DNA of 8,369 bases from an uncultured Arthrobacter sp. (lineage in GTDB: Bacteria; Actinomycetota; Actinomycetes; Actinomycetales; Micrococcaceae), in the NCBI GenBank assembly GCA_937873245.1, contig CALMVY010000051.1, positions 1 through 8,369 of the forward strand, in the 5' to 3' direction. Made by a program: the position numbers and the translations under genes. This document shows positions 1 through 6,080 of this stretch, piece by piece; within the stretch, counting starts at the first letter, position 1, and every line of letters begins with the position of its first letter. Under the pieces are notes generated by a model that worked only from the letters and a program-made list of their open reading frames with translations, did not search any database and was not told the DNA's origin.

Positions 1-303
1 ACAGAGCACGGCGAAGTTCGGCGCGAACGGCGCCAGCGCGCAGGTCACGGCCACGAGGACCATGCCGAGCATGAACAGCCGCCGCGGGCCGAACCTGTCC
101 GCCAGCCGGCCCATGAGCGGCTGGCCCGCCGCGGAGGTGAGGTAGAAGGAGGTGATCACCCAGGTGACCGTGGCGACGTCGAGCCCGAAATCCGCGCGCA
201 GCACCACCAGGGCGACGGCGATCATCGAAGAGTTCAGCGGGTTCAGGGCCGTGCCCAGGCTGAGTCCTGCGACGGCGAGGCCCGTCCGGGGAGAGTTGCT
301 CAC
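1..303 (-). CDS. MFS exporter, DHA2 (EmrB/QacA)-like, N-terminal part
   Basis: This is the first 101 codons of a membrane transporter that continues past the left edge. The chosen start is GTG at 303, giving VSNSPRTGLAVAGL. Hydrophobic helices lie at about residues 9-36, 46-63 and 76-98. Motif A of the major facilitator superfamily, GRLADRFGPRR, is at residues 65-75 in the loop after the second helix. The first helix carries LNSSMIAVAL, matching the helix-1 motif of drug:H+ antiporters of the 14-helix DHA2 group, with Asn where Asp is usual. By family these proteins export drugs or metabolites using the proton gradient; the substrate cannot be read here. It is the last visible gene of the leftward cluster, 173 nt after the methyltransferase, and the gap carries inverted repeats that may control it. 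The ribosome site is weak (GGGA about 13 nt upstream), and an in-frame TTG ten codons upstream is an alternative start. Confidence 0.85.
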   Translation of the reverse strand, partial: MSNSPRTGLAVAGLSLGTALNPLNSSMIAVALVVLRADFGLDVATVTWVITSFYLTSAAGQPLMGRLADRFGPRRLFMLGMVLVAVTCALAPFAPNFAVLC

Positions 304-384
304 GGCAACAGTCTGTCCCAGAGAGCGCGCCAAAATCGAACCGGACGGCCCTTTCCGGGGCGCGCGGCTGCGGCGTCACGCAGG

Positions 385-462
385 GCAGGCTTTTGGACCT
401 GCTGCAGCCGGGGTTCCGCGGGATGCCGCGGAAGTCCTTTCGACGGGGAGGCAAAAGCCTGC
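385..462 (-). repeat. Nested inverted repeats before the exporter gene
   Basis: Three pairings are visible. An 11-bp perfect inverted repeat joins 385-395 (GCAGGCTTTTG) with 452-462 (CAAAAGCCTGC). Inside it is a perfect 8-bp hairpin, TTCCGCGG at 414-421 and CCGCGGAA at 426-433, with a GATG loop; GGAC at 395-398 can also pair with GTCC at 434-437. A third, local hairpin AGGC-AAAA-GCCT at 449-460 uses the same bases as the long-range pairing, so those two cannot form together. The block sits between the methyltransferase stop and the exporter start on the transcribed minus strand. It could be a terminator, an attenuator for the exporter, or a regulator site. No uridine run follows the stems, so a classical intrinsic terminator is not well supported. 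Confidence 0.5.
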
Positions 463-476
463 GTCCCGTGACGCGT

Positions 477-1079
477 TCACGGTCTGCGGGCGATCACGTC
501 GTAGATGTGCCAGTGCTTCGGCCCCCGGAACGACTGGCCGTCGGCGTCGTACGCCTCAAACTTCAGGATCTCGAGCCCGGCGAAGAGCTGGCGCGCCTGG
601 GCCTCGGTGTGGAAGTTCCATTCCGGGATGTCCGCCCAGGAGTCGCGGTCCCCGAACAGGTTCACGGCCAGAACGCCTTGGCGCCGGAGCGCATGCAGCA
701 GCACGGCCCAGAACCCGCCGAAGGTGTCCGGGCGGATGAAGGGCAGCGAGTAGCCGGCGAAGATGAGTTCCGACGGCGGGAGGACCCGGAGGTCCTGGAA
801 GGCCCGCACCTCAATGCTGAGCCGTCCGTCCGCCTCCGGCGGCGCGATCCCCTGGAGCCGTTCCCTGGTGTCCGGCAGGGAGTCGACGGCGTGCACGCGC
901 CAGCCGTCGTTCAGGAGGGCCAGCGTTTCCTTGCCCGCCCCGCAGCCGAGGTCAATGGCTTGGCGCCCGCTTCCCGGACCGGCGAGCGCCATGGCGTCGA
1001 GGCAAAGGGAACGCACGGGTCGGTCCGCTTGGGCCGCGTTGTAGTCAGCCCAGACCTTGCTGCCCGCGAGGCTCTCCAC
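477..1079 (-). CDS. Class I SAM-dependent methyltransferase
   Basis: This encodes about 200 residues, a typical size for a single-domain Rossmann methyltransferase. Motif I, AIDLGCGAGK, is at residues 41-50 and binds S-adenosylmethionine. An acidic residue ending strand 2 (VHAVDSLP, Asp66) would hold the ribose hydroxyls, and FAGYSLPF at 107-114 occupies the motif IV position. The C-terminal half (IPEWNFHTEAQ, then KHWHIYDVIARRP) resembles TehB-like and methyltransferase-11/25-type small-molecule enzymes, but the substrate is not evident. The start chosen is GTG at 1079 because AAGGA lies 7 nt upstream and it falls 4 nt after the kinase stop. A longer ATG version from 1139 would overlap the kinase by 56 nt and adds only non-family sequence. 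The 4-nt spacing implies translation coupled to the lipid kinase, so a shared pathway is possible but unproven. Confidence 0.88.
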   Translation of the reverse strand: MESLAGSKVWADYNAAQADRPVRSLCLDAMALAGPGSGRQAIDLGCGAGKETLALLNDGWRVHAVDSLPDTRERLQGIAPPEADGRLSIEVRAFQDLRVLPPSELIFAGYSLPFIRPDTFGGFWAVLLHALRRQGVLAVNLFGDRDSWADIPEWNFHTEAQARQLFAGLEILKFEAYDADGQSFRGPKHWHIYDVIARRP

Positions 1080-1083
1080 GAAT

Positions 1084-2433
1084 TCATCCTTCCACCCGCG
1101 CGGCGTGCGAAGTGGCCGGGTGCCCCCAGGCCAGCTCACGGAGCCGGATCAGGTCCAGCGCCGGCTGGGCGGGCGGGACGCCCGGGCGCTTCCGCGGAAC
1201 CAGGACCCGGAGGGCGGCAGGTTCCACCGTGCACCGCACAGGGGTGGGGAGCAGCAGCGCCTCGCCGTCCACACCGACCGGGATCTCGGGCACATCGGCG
1301 TCGACCACCACCTCCACGGCGGTCCGCTGGACCAGGCCGCGTTTCGTCGCCCGGCGCAGCAGGCCGACGGCCTCGCGGGTGCTGGAGGCGGAGAGTGCCA
1401 CCGCACCGAGCACGCCGCGGTCCAGCCGGGTGCGGCGGCCCAGGCCCGCGAGATCGTGGCTGCCGTACGGGCCGTTGCTCACCAGCACCGCCTGCGGCCC
1501 GTCCACGCTGGTGCCGTCGAACTGGGCGTGCAACCGGGCACCCTTGTCCCCCTTGATCAGGTCCGGGAGCATCTGCAGCACGGTGCCGGTCTTGTCGTCG
1601 CGGTACTCCGGGCTCTGCACCACCTCGGCATAGACCCCGAAGGAGGAGTTGTTGACGAAGGTGCGGCCGTTGATCTTTCCGAGGTCGACGTGCAGCTCCA
1701 CCCCGTCGCGGAGGGCATCGAGGCAGCCCGTGGGGTCCTCGCGGTCAAGGCCCAGATCGAGGGCGAAATGGTTGCGGGTGCCGGCGCTGATCACCAGGAA
1801 GGGAAGGTTGTGTTCGGCCGCGATGCCTGCCACCAGCGCCTGGGTTCCGTCACCACCGGCGACGCCGAGCAGGTCGGCTCCCCGTTCCACTGCCTGCCGG
1901 GCCAACGCATCCACATCCACCTGTCCCGGTCCCTCCAGCAGCGCCACCTCGGCGCCGAGTTCCTCCGCCTTCCGCTGCAGCTCAAACTTGACCACCTTGC
2001 CCCCGCCGGAGCGCGGATTCATCACCAGGAAGGGATGCCGCCAAACGGGAGCGGGGTACTCGGTCATCTTCGATCCCTCCCGGGGCTCCCGAAGGGCCGC
2101 GCGGGCACAGACCACCGCCACTAACACCAGCCCCACCGTAATCAGGACCTCCAACAGCAGGCCCGCCTGGATATAGAGGAACAGGACCACCAGCGGGGCG
2201 AGAACCGCCAGTACCAGCGCACACCAGCGCAGGAATCCGCGGCTGATGAGGAACCAGTAGATCCCTGCCACGGTCACCACGAGGCCGCCGGCAGCGGTCA
2301 GGAGCAGGGCAACAGTGCCCGCGACGCCGGCAGCCACCAGCGGGACCAGCGCCGCGCACAGCACCGCGGCATAGGCGGCCCGCGCCCACCACTGCCGGGT
2401 CTTTGGGACCTCTTCGAAGGGAACGACAGTCAT
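1084..2433 (-). CDS. Membrane-anchored diacylglycerol kinase-family lipid kinase
   Basis: This is a 449-residue protein. Residues 17-112 form about four hydrophobic helices, after which a cytoplasmic kinase domain fills the rest. The DAGK/YegS-type catalytic signatures are NPRSGGGK at 139-146 (nucleotide-binding start), GGDGTQAL at 193-200 (nucleotide-binding loop), SAGTRNHFA at 216-224, and VDGE at 388-391, the late conserved acidic motif. Known members phosphorylate diacylglycerol, sphingoid bases or related lipids with ATP. The N-terminal helices would keep the domain at the membrane, where such a substrate lies. The usual GTxND motif reads GTRNH here, with His in place of Asp. The start is ATG at 2433, with AAGGAG 6 nt upstream. 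An ATG at 2496 in the same frame would lie inside tandem-repeat DNA and is less likely. The protein ends ARVEG, and its stop lies 4 nt before the methyltransferase start. The exact lipid substrate is unknown. Confidence 0.9.
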   Translation of the reverse strand: MTVVPFEEVPKTRQWWARAAYAAVLCAALVPLVAAGVAGTVALLLTAAGGLVVTVAGIYWFLISRGFLRWCALVLAVLAPLVVLFLYIQAGLLLEVLITVGLVLVAVVCARAALREPREGSKMTEYPAPVWRHPFLVMNPRSGGGKVVKFELQRKAEELGAEVALLEGPGQVDVDALARQAVERGADLLGVAGGDGTQALVAGIAAEHNLPFLVISAGTRNHFALDLGLDREDPTGCLDALRDGVELHVDLGKINGRTFVNNSSFGVYAEVVQSPEYRDDKTGTVLQMLPDLIKGDKGARLHAQFDGTSVDGPQAVLVSNGPYGSHDLAGLGRRTRLDRGVLGAVALSASSTREAVGLLRRATKRGLVQRTAVEVVVDADVPEIPVGVDGEALLLPTPVRCTVEPAALRVLVPRKRPGVPPAQPALDLIRLRELAWGHPATSHAARVEG

Positions 2434-2460
2434 AGCTAGCTCCTTGCGGTATCCAGCCCG

Positions 2461-2525
2461 GGCCGATCGCGCTGACCGATCGCGCTGACCGGTCACATTG
2501 ACCGATCGCTTCGGCCGGTCTCCCC
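2461..2525. repeat. Five-unit 13-bp tandem repeat upstream of the lipid kinase
   Basis: Five consecutive 13-bp units begin at 2461, 2474, 2487, 2500 and 2513. The best copies read GACCGATCGCGCT; the third (GACCGGTCACATT), fourth (GACCGATCGCTTC) and fifth (GGCCGGTCTCCCC) diverge mainly after the first eight bases. The repeat fills most of the 108-nt gap between the cupin stop and the kinase start, ending about 28 nt before the kinase start codon. It contains the palindrome CGGTCA-CAT-TGACCG at 2490-2504. The position suits an array of regulator-binding sites or a structured leader for the kinase-methyltransferase pair, but nothing here names a regulator. Confidence 0.75.
2490..2504. promoter_or_regulatory. 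Operator-like palindrome inside the tandem repeat
   Basis: A perfect 6-bp inverted repeat, CGGTCA and TGACCG, is separated by CAT. Two further base pairs match outside after one mismatch (GA at 2487-2488 with TC at 2506-2507). Its size and symmetry are typical of a dimeric repressor site, and it lies 57 nt or more upstream of the kinase start. This is inferred from symmetry alone; the repeat array could have produced it by chance divergence. Confidence 0.35.
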
Positions 2526-2541
2526 GGCTGCGGCCCAGCCG

Positions 2542-2877
2542 TCAGGTTTTGATCTTCGCGACGGTCATCAGGATCGCCGAGTCCTCTTCCGCTTCCAGGC
2601 TGTGCAGCCCGTTCGGCACGATCAGCAGGTCCCCGGTCTTCCCCTGCCAGGATTCGTTGCCCGCACGAAGCCGCACACAGCCCCGGAGCACAAACACGGT
2701 GGCTTCACCCGGGTTCTGGTGCTCGCTCAACTGCGTCCCCGCCCGGAACGCCATCACGGTCTGGCGGAGCGTCTTTTCATGGCCGCCAAACGCCGTGTCC
2801 GCAGCCCGTCCGCTCGGTGCCGCCACCGCAGCCGCAATCTGCTGCCGGGCAAGAGCATCCAGCGATATCTTCTGCAT
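2542..2877 (-). CDS. Small cupin-domain protein
   Basis: This encodes 111 residues, the size of a minimal single-domain cupin. Cupin motif 1 runs from Gly48 to Gly66 (GTQLSEHQNPGEATVFVLRG). Its metal-ligand positions hold His53, Asn55 where a second His is common, and Glu58. Motif 2 is GDLLIVPNGLHSLEA at 82-96, with the expected Pro, Gly and His92. A metal site of His-(Asn)-Glu-His type is therefore plausible. Such one-domain cupins include sensors, isomerases and anti-sigma factors, so no reaction can be assigned. The start is ATG at 2877 (MQKISLDALA), with GGTGG about 5 nt upstream. A longer frame to 2970 adds residues that do not look like cupin. It lies 113 nt after the acylphosphatase and 108 nt before the kinase on the same strand, so joint transcription is possible but the gaps leave room for separate promoters. 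Confidence 0.85.
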   Translation of the reverse strand: MQKISLDALARQQIAAAVAAPSGRAADTAFGGHEKTLRQTVMAFRAGTQLSEHQNPGEATVFVLRGCVRLRAGNESWQGKTGDLLIVPNGLHSLEAEEDSAILMTVAKIKT

Positions 2878-2936
2878 GGGGCCACCATACTCAGAATCGC
2901 ACCCGCTGCCGAGGGTCCTTTGCCCCGGTTCCGGCT

Positions 2937-2957
2937 GGACCTCTACCGGCCAGGTCC
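2937..2957 (-). terminator. Weak hairpin after the acylphosphatase gene
   Basis: GGACCT at 2937-2942 pairs perfectly with AGGTCC at 2952-2957 across a 9-nt loop, 34 nt past the acylphosphatase stop. No T-run follows on the transcribed strand, so it may be a Rho-assisted stop, an RNA-stability stem, or chance in GC-rich DNA. Confidence 0.25.
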
Positions 2958-2990
2958 GCCAAGCCATCACGGGTCACGGCTGCTGCGCGC

Positions 2991-3296
2991 TCAGTACACC
3001 ACCCGGAAATTGCTGAACGCCCCCGTGGCCCGGGAAATCGATTCGTCCACGTTCTCCACCCGCCCCGGGGCGTCCGGCGAGCGCAGCCAGCGCCGGAACT
3101 CCAACACCACCGACTGGGGCCCCTCCGCCGCGATGCCCACCGAACCGTCGCTGTTGTTCCTGACCGTGCCGGTCAGCCCCAGTTCCTCGGCCTTGCGTAC
3201 GGTCCAATAGCGGAAGCCGACGGCCTGCACCACACCGTCCACCCGCGCCGTCAGCCGGACCCACTCGCCGGAATCGCCCTTCGGAATCTCAGCCAT
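2991..3296 (-). CDS. acyP: Acylphosphatase
   Basis: This is a 101-residue cytosolic enzyme, slightly longer than the usual 90-95. It hydrolyses the carboxyl-phosphate bond of acyl phosphates such as acetyl phosphate or 1,3-bisphosphoglycerate. The first family signature reads GVVQAVGFRYWT at 21-32, with catalytic Arg29 that binds phosphate. The second reads GTVRNNSDGSV at 43-53, with Asn47 as the residue expected to position water. The canonical VQGVGFR has Ala in place of the first Gly. The C-terminus ends FSNFRVVY, a usual closing strand for this fold. The start is ATG at 3296 (MAEIPKGDSG); longer frames upstream add residues unlike the family, and the ribosome site is weak (GGGG close to the start). 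It is the first gene of the leftward cluster and diverges from the DUF1508 gene across 201 nt, where promoters for both are expected but no clear -35/-10 pair stands out. Confidence 0.93.
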   Translation of the reverse strand: MAEIPKGDSGEWVRLTARVDGVVQAVGFRYWTVRKAEELGLTGTVRNNSDGSVGIAAEGPQSVVLEFRRWLRSPDAPGRVENVDESISRATGAFSNFRVVY

Positions 3297-3497
3297 GCCC
3301 CAATCTAACGCCCACCGCTGAGGCCACCGCCAGAGGACCGGCGCACTTTCCACATAGGGACCTTCGCCCCTTACCTTCCGCAAAGCGCAGCCGTAAGGAT
3401 GGTCAAGTGCACTGTGGGGACTTGTCGAGAAAACGGCATGGCACATGGAAGTGCTTCACCCTCCCGCCGTGCTGCATTGCCCGAAAGGACAACAAAG

Positions 3498-3761
3498 ATG
3501 GCAGGACAATTCGAGATCTTCACGGACGCTGAGGCCAACGTCCGTTTCCGACTCCTCGGCGCCGACGGCACGGTCTTGGCGATATCCAAGGCCTTCGAGG
3601 ACAAGCGGGCCGCCGCGGACGGCATCATGGCAGTCCGCGAGTGCGCCGGGACAGGCCTGATCAAGGAAGCCCGCTCCAACGCCTGGGGCGGCACCGGCAC
3701 CACCCGGGCGGGCCTGCCGAAACCGGCGCACCGCCGGCACCGGCATATCCCCGCCGTCTAA
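3498..3761 (+). CDS. DUF1508 (YegP-like) small protein
   Basis: This encodes 87 residues. The N-terminal part, residues 4-50, matches the YegP/DUF1508 repeat: FEIFTDAEANVRFRLLGADG, then a hydrophobic strand, then FEDKRAAADGIMAVRECA. This is the usual order of a strand pair followed by a helix with the conserved GI-x-xVR segment. Only one repeat is present, whereas many relatives carry two. The tail after residue 60 is Gly/Thr-rich, then basic (KPAHRRHRHIPAV). The family's biochemical role is not established. The start is ATG at 3498, with AAAGGA about 8 nt upstream; an in-frame ATG at 3399 would add 33 residues of no family likeness. It lies 53 nt before the ABC ATPase on the same strand, with a hairpin between them. 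Confidence 0.88.
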   Translation: MAGQFEIFTDAEANVRFRLLGADGTVLAISKAFEDKRAAADGIMAVRECAGTGLIKEARSNAWGGTGTTRAGLPKPAHRRHRHIPAV

Positions 3762-3780
3762 ACGGCAAACCAGCACCACT

Positions 3781-3797
3781 CCGGGCAGGCAGCCCGG
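3781..3797 (+). terminator. GC-rich hairpin between the DUF1508 and ABC genes
   Basis: CCGGGC at 3781-3786 pairs perfectly with GCCCGG at 3792-3797 around a 5-nt loop (AGGCA). It sits 19 nt past the DUF1508 stop and 17 nt before the ATPase start. No T-run follows. It may end or weaken transcription between the two genes, or protect an mRNA end. Confidence 0.4.
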
Positions 3798-3814
3798 CGC
3801 ATTCGGGAGCCGCA

Positions 3815-4801
3815 ATGGACGAAGCACGGGTCCACATCAGCGGCTTCCGAATGGACTTCGGCGACACCACCGTTGTCCGCGACCTGTCTTTCGACGTGCA
3901 TGCCGGGGAGACCTTCGGTTTCCTCGGCAGCAACGGCTCCGGCAAGACCACCACCATCCGGGCCCTGCTCGGCATCTATGAGCCCACGGCCGGAATCCTT
4001 CACATCAACGGCCGGGATTTCAAGCCTGAGCACGGCGACCGGCTGGGCTACCTTCCCGAGGAGCGCGGGCTCTACAAGAAGGAAAAGGTCATCGACATCA
4101 TGACCTACTTCGGCCGGCTAAAGGGCATGGAGCGGCGCACCGCCAAACAATGGTCGCTCGAGTACCTGGACCGGGTGGCGCTCGGGGACCGCGCCTCCGC
4201 CGTGCTGGACAAGCTCTCCAGCGGGCAACAGCAAAAGGTCCAGCTCGGAGTCACCATTATGAACAACCCCGAGCTGCTGATCCTGGACGAGCCCACCAAG
4301 GGCTTCGACCCGGTCAACCGGCGCCTGCTGATGGACATCATCGCCGAGCAGAAGCAGGGCGGCGCCACGGTGGTCATGGTCACCCACCAGATGGAGGAGG
4401 TGGAGCGGCTCTGCGACCGGGTCATCCTGCTCAAGGACGGCACCGCCGAGGCCTACGGAACCATTGACGAAGTCCAGAACAAGTACGGCGGCCGCATCAT
4501 CCGGATCCGGCACAGCGGCCCCATCCCCCGCTCACCCCACTACGAGGCGATGCTCGAGGAGACCAACTACTCCGAACTTTCCATCACCGACGCCACCGAC
4601 GAGGCCGCCATCCTCAAGGACCTGATCGACGCCGGTGTGACCGTCCGCAGCTTCACCACCACCAAGATCTCCCTCGAAGACATCTTCATCCGGGTCTACG
4701 GCGACCAGAACAAACCTGGAGTTCCCGGCGCAGCCCGCCCCGGGACACCCACTTCCGGGACAGCCGGCACCGCCGCGTCCCTTGGCCGGGAGGGGGCATA
4801 G
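3815..4801 (+). CDS. ABC transporter ATP-binding protein, NatA-like
   Basis: This is a 328-residue nucleotide-binding subunit of an ABC-2-type exporter. Walker A is GSNGSGKT at 38-45, where family members more often read GPNGAGKT. The signature motif LSSGQQQKVQ is at 134-143, Walker B LLILDEP at 154-160 with catalytic Glu159, a D-loop (GFDP) follows, and the switch His191 sits in VMVTHQMEE. After residue 225 comes the extra C-terminal domain seen in NatA/YhaQ-type ATPases (YGGRIIRIRHSG, ending LEDIFIRVYG), followed by a Gly/Pro/Thr-rich tail to residue 328. It would power its partner permease from the cytoplasmic face. The start is ATG at 3815 with GGGAG 6 nt upstream; a longer frame from 3641 overlaps the DUF1508 gene and adds no family sequence. 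The permease begins 4 nt after the stop. The cargo (sodium, drug or peptide) cannot be told from sequence. Confidence 0.94.
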   Translation: MDEARVHISGFRMDFGDTTVVRDLSFDVHAGETFGFLGSNGSGKTTTIRALLGIYEPTAGILHINGRDFKPEHGDRLGYLPEERGLYKKEKVIDIMTYFGRLKGMERRTAKQWSLEYLDRVALGDRASAVLDKLSSGQQQKVQLGVTIMNNPELLILDEPTKGFDPVNRRLLMDIIAEQKQGGATVVMVTHQMEEVERLCDRVILLKDGTAEAYGTIDEVQNKYGGRIIRIRHSGPIPRSPHYEAMLEETNYSELSITDATDEAAILKDLIDAGVTVRSFTTTKISLEDIFIRVYGDQNKPGVPGAARPGTPTSGTAGTAASLGREGA

Positions 4802-4805
4802 TGCC

Positions 4806-6080
4806 GTGGCGCAGCACAATCCGCATCACAATCTAGGCACCGTCCTGAGCTTCGAGTTCATCCGCACCGTGACCAAGGGCCGGTTCTGGATCGGCACCCT
4901 GTCCGTCCCGATCATCATTGCCGTGGTCTTCGGGCTGATCTTCCTCAGCAACACCACCACGGACACCGCGGCCGACGCCCAGAAAAGCGCCCAGTTCAGC
5001 ATCTCCTACACGGACGCCTCCGGACTGATCACCGCCGCGGACGCCGCGCTCTTCAGGGCCACCCCCGCCGCCTCCCCCGACGCCGGGATCCAGGCCGTGC
5101 AGTCCGGCGCGGTGGACGCGTTCTTCGATTACCCGGCCCAGCCCGAATCGACCACCGTGCGCGTCTACGGCGCGGACCAAGGGATCTTCGAGAACGGCAA
5201 GTACGCCGCCGTGGCGCAGGCCTTGCTGACGCACGCCGTTAACCAGAAGATCGACTCGCCGCAACTGTCCGCCCTCGCGGCCGGCCAGGTAAAGATCGAG
5301 ACCGTCACCTATGACGGCACCCAGGAATCCGGCGGCCTGGGCTCCGTGATTCCACCGATGGTCTTCCTGGTCATCTTCTACGGGCTGATCGTGCTCCTGG
5401 CCGGGCAGATGCTGAACTCCACGCTGGAGGAGAAGGAAAACCGCGTCACCGAGATGATCCTGACCACGCTCAAGCCGACCACGCTCATCGCGGGCAAGGT
5501 CATCGCGCTGTTCGGGATCGGGCTGGTGCAGATGCTTGTGTTCCTCTCACCGATCGTGATCGGCCGGCTGTTCTTCCCCGAGGAGCTCAGCCTCACTGCC
5601 CTCGACCTGCCCCCGCTGATCCTGGACCCGGTCCGGATGACCGTTGGTTTGCTGATCCTGGTCGGCGGGTTCGCCCTGTTCACCACCACCCTCGTGGCCA
5701 TCGGCGCCGTGATGCCAACCGCCAAGGAAGCCGGAAACTTCATGGGCGTGATGATGGCGCTGATCTTTGTGCCGTTCTACGCCGTGGCCCTGGTGATCTC
5801 CGATCCGCAGTCCGTGATCGTGCAGATCTTCACCTTCTTCCCGTTCTCCGCCCCGGTCACGGCCCTGCTGCGGAACGGCTTCGGCTCCCTGAGCCTGCCC
5901 GAAGCAGGAATCGTGATCGCGATCCTCTTCGTGGGCGCCGCCGTGATGCTCCGCGTCGCCGTCCGCCTCTTCCAGTACGGTTCCATCTCCTACACCTCGA
6001 AGGTCAACGTCCGTACCGCGCTCAGGGCAGGCCCGCGGCGCCCCTCCGCTGACAAGCCCCCGACGACGCCGGGCCGCTAG
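4806..6080 (+). CDS. ABC-2 type transporter permease, NatB-like
   Basis: This is a 424-residue membrane subunit and partner of the ATPase just upstream. Predicted helices are near residues 31-48, 181-201, 230-253, 278-300, 314-333 and 364-384. A large extracytoplasmic region of about 130 residues lies between helices 1 and 2, the ABC2_membrane_3/NatB layout. The cytoplasmic segment after helix 2, TLEEKENRVTEMILTTLKP at 206-224, is the conserved coupling region of this family. The start is GTG at 4806, giving (V)AQHNPHHNLG, with GGGAGGGGG upstream from 4788. An in-frame TTG at 4782 would overlap the ATPase end, and a nearby GTG at 4801 is in another frame that soon stops. The tail is basic and Pro-rich. 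Its TAG stop overlaps the stop of the opposing lipoprotein gene in CTAG, leaving no space for a terminator between them. Confidence 0.92.
   Translation: MAQHNPHHNLGTVLSFEFIRTVTKGRFWIGTLSVPIIIAVVFGLIFLSNTTTDTAADAQKSAQFSISYTDASGLITAADAALFRATPAASPDAGIQAVQSGAVDAFFDYPAQPESTTVRVYGADQGIFENGKYAAVAQALLTHAVNQKIDSPQLSALAAGQVKIETVTYDGTQESGGLGSVIPPMVFLVIFYGLIVLLAGQMLNSTLEEKENRVTEMILTTLKPTTLIAGKVIALFGIGLVQMLVFLSPIVIGRLFFPEELSLTALDLPPLILDPVRMTVGLLILVGGFALFTTTLVAIGAVMPTAKEAGNFMGVMMALIFVPFYAVALVISDPQSVIVQIFTFFPFSAPVTALLRNGFGSLSLPEAGIVIAILFVGAAVMLRVAVRLFQYGSISYTSKVNVRTALRAGPRRPSADKPPTTPGR

Noticed and set aside
393..1556. Long open frame on the plus strand opposite the methyltransferase and kinase
   Set aside because: It is antisense to two genes with clear family motifs, is Arg/Pro/Gly-rich with no recognisable domain, and reflects the rarity of stops in GC-rich DNA.
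1057..2124. Long plus-strand open frame opposite the lipid kinase
   Set aside because: It is a shadow of the kinase frame; the protein has no domain, helix pattern or ribosome site.
2461..2525. CRISPR-like reading of the short repeats
   Set aside because: The units are contiguous 13-mers with no spacers and no cas genes nearby.
3297..3497. Promoters in the divergent region between the acylphosphatase and DUF1508 genes
   Set aside because: A TTGACC-like hexamer is present on the minus strand, but no -10 element at suitable spacing could be defended, and no other structure beyond short palindromes stands out.
4801..4836. GTG at 4801 as the permease start
   Set aside because: That frame reaches TAG within about 12 codons; the permease frame begins at GTG 4806.
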